Source: Gimesia benthica
GTDB lineage: Bacteria > Planctomycetota > Planctomycetia > Planctomycetales > Planctomycetaceae
DNA: 64,000 nt
NCBI RefSeq assembly: GCF_009720525.1
Contig: NZ_CP043930.1
Location: 5,178,501-5,242,500 of the forward strand
Reading direction: 5' to 3'
Shown here: piece by piece, positions 62,739 through 64,000 of the stretch
Position numbering within the stretch: the first letter of the stretch is position 1
Layout: every line of letters starts with the position of its first letter
Program-made: the position numbers and the translations under genes
Notes under the pieces: generated by a model
The model's input: the letters and a program-made list of their open reading frames with translations, nothing else
What the model was told of the DNA's origin: nothing
Databases searched by the model: none

Positions 62739-64000
62739 TTAGTTCCTCGTCACCACTTCATTCAGGTTGAGCAGAGCCCGTGTGACCTCCGTCCAGGCCG
62801 CGAGTTCAACCGCTTCCAGGTTGGCTTCGGTTTTAGTGAGACCGGTGCTGGTCAGAGCCTGGGCCTCTTTTGTCCGATCAGCAAACGCACGCCGGTTCGA
62901 GTTCAGCAGGTCCTGCAGCACTTCGACCTCGTACGATTCCGGTTCGCGTGACGTCGCCTGCGTGAAGGCAAAGTTGATACGGCTTTGATCGGATTTACCG
63001 CCCTGCTGGATCACATGTGCCGCGAAAACGCGGGCTGCTTCAATAAATGTAGGATCGTTAAGCAAGGTCATCGCAGCGATCGGGGTGTTCGAACGAGGCC
63101 GCTGCGCCGTACATTCTTCGCGACTGGGAGCATCAAAGGCTTTGAGCATCGGATGCAGGAACTGACGCTGCCAATGCATGTAGACTCCGCGTCGCCATTG
63201 TCGTTCGTCCTGATGCGACACATATTTTCGCTTCGGAAAATTCAAATGTCGATAGTACCCTGCAGGCTGATACGGCTTCACGCTCGGGCCACCAATCTCG
63301 GTCACCAGAAGACCGCTGATCGCCAGGGCGTTATCGCGGATCATCTCAGCAGGCAGACGGAAGCGGGCCTGGCGGTCGAGGCGTCTGTTGAAGGGATCGG
63401 TTTTCCGCTGTTCGGGAGTTTCCAGTGACGACTGGCGGTAGGCGCGGCTCATGACGATGAATTTCACCATCTGTTTGATGTCCCACTCATCTTCGAAAAA
63501 CTTGATCGCCAGTTGATCGAGCAGTTCAGGGTAATGCGGTGGCCCTCCCTGTCCTCCAAAGTCGTCCAGCACTGGTGCAATCCCTCGGCCAAAGAACAGA
63601 TACCAGAATCGGTTTGTCATCACGCGGGCCATCAGCGGGCCATATCCGTCTTTGGCTGAGAGCCAGTTGGCCAGGTCCAGTCGCGTGGGACGCTCATGGT
63701 CTGTTTTAATCTGTCCCATGAATTCCGGGATCGCGGGCTGGACCACAGGGCCACTTTCATCCAGCCAGTTACCACGGGGTAAAATTCGTATTTCGCGGGG
63801 TTTGATTGAAACGGTGATCATGGTTTTGACCGCACCGCGATCGATGGCCTCCCGCTCTTTTTTCAGGGGCCCCAACTGCTTATTCAGCTTACCCATCTGT
63901 TTGAGCTTCTGCTCTTTTTCCTCCGACGACTGTTTCTGGATATCCGGACTGGAAATGGCTTTCAACTTATCCTGGATGGATTTGATTTTGGCGTCGAGTC
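62739..64000 (-). CDS. DUF1553 (PSD1) protein, 5' part cut by window edge
   Basis: The C-terminal part of a DUF1549/DUF1553 protein. The frame stays open to base 64000, so it starts beyond the window; a TTG at 63965 is not its start. Visible are a charged coiled-coil-like stretch (SSEEKEQKLKQMGKLNKQLGPLKKEREA), VMTNRFWYLFFGRGIAPVLDDFGGQGGPPHYPELLD and the DUF1553 core (RLPAEMIRDNALAISGLLV, TPIAAMTLLNDPTFIEAARVFA). Cytochrome motifs, if any, would be upstream. It is the partner of the DUF1501 gene four bases downstream. Confidence 0.92.
   Translation of the reverse strand, partial: LDAKIKSIQDKLKAISSPDIQKQSSEEKEQKLKQMGKLNKQLGPLKKEREAIDRGAVKTMITVSIKPREIRILPRGNWLDESGPVVQPAIPEFMGQIKTDHERPTRLDLANWLSAKDGYGPLMARVMTNRFWYLFFGRGIAPVLDDFGGQGGPPHYPELLDQLAIKFFEDEWDIKQMVKFIVMSRAYRQSSLETPEQRKTDPFNRRLDRQARFRLPAEMIRDNALAISGLLVTEIGGPSVKPYQPAGYYRHLNFPKRKYVSHQDERQWRRGVYMHWQRQFLHPMLKAFDAPSREECTAQRPRSNTPIAAMTLLNDPTFIEAARVFAAHVIQQGGKSDQSRINFAFTQATSREPESYEVEVLQDLLNSNRRAFADRTKEAQALTSTGLTKTEANLEAVELAAWTEVTRALLNLNEVVTRN

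Overview
The window reads as chromosomal DNA from a planctomycete, most like the Gimesia/Planctomyces group. This rests on gene content: three DUF1501 proteins, two large cytochrome/PSD1 (DUF1549/DUF1553) proteins, two secreted sulfatases, a DUF1570 protein, an M56 peptidase with carboxypeptidase-regulatory repeats, many Tat or Sec signal peptides, and unusual lineage-limited secreted proteins. I see no rRNA, tRNA, CRISPR array, insertion sequence or prophage. The species is an inference.

Layout. (1) 1-8.6 kb is a metal-resistance block. Two small Cys-rich secreted proteins precede a CusB-like adaptor and a CusA-like RND pump (ATGA overlap), followed by a secreted double Cys-motif protein, a strong terminator and a convergent Zn-type CDF exporter. 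All three substrate methionines of CusA are conserved, so copper/silver is likely. No outer-membrane factor is present. (2) 8.7-13.1 kb (minus) is a four-gene operon: split glutamate synthase (glxB-glxC-glxD type) and a type III glutamine synthetase, the same order as mgsABC-gmaS of the N-methylglutamate pathway. (3) 13.3-16.4 kb is an AT-richer PLD-helicase-DUF3427 gene, probably acquired and possibly defensive. (4) 16.6-18.5 kb holds a Tat-exported sialidase-like protein and, on the other strand, a two-gene unit whose second gene is readable only through a -1 shift at an A AAA AAG heptamer.

(5) 18.6-23.4 kb is a BlaI-like repressor with a large M56 sensor-peptidase; a perfect palindrome overlaps a candidate promoter. 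(6) 23.5-37.2 kb carries planctomycete catabolic and secreted genes: glycerophosphodiester phosphodiesterase, DUF1501/PSD1 pair, beta-propeller-like protein, Ig-like protein, two sulfatases, a lone DUF1501 and an amidohydrolase. (7) 37.5-43.2 kb has a zinc-ribbon membrane protein, an MntR with every metal ligand at the family spacing, an alpha/beta hydrolase lipoprotein and a gluzincin-type protein. (8) 43.5-52.9 kb contains a cold-shock protein with a 5' leader hairpin, SufS, an Asn-rich lipoprotein, a YkgJ-type protein, DUF427, a CC-APAPK repeat protein with 38 cysteines, a receiver-like protein, an Mrp ATPase without its CxxC, and SufE.

(9) 52.9-58.6 kb holds further secreted proteins and a translationally coupled pair: an SLBB-like membrane protein and a strongly diverged actin/MreB-fold protein. 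This pair is my best candidate for an undescribed system. (10) 58.9-64 kb has a DtxR-family regulator, adenylosuccinate lyase (TTG start), and a second DUF1501/PSD1 pair, the PSD1 gene being cut by the window end.
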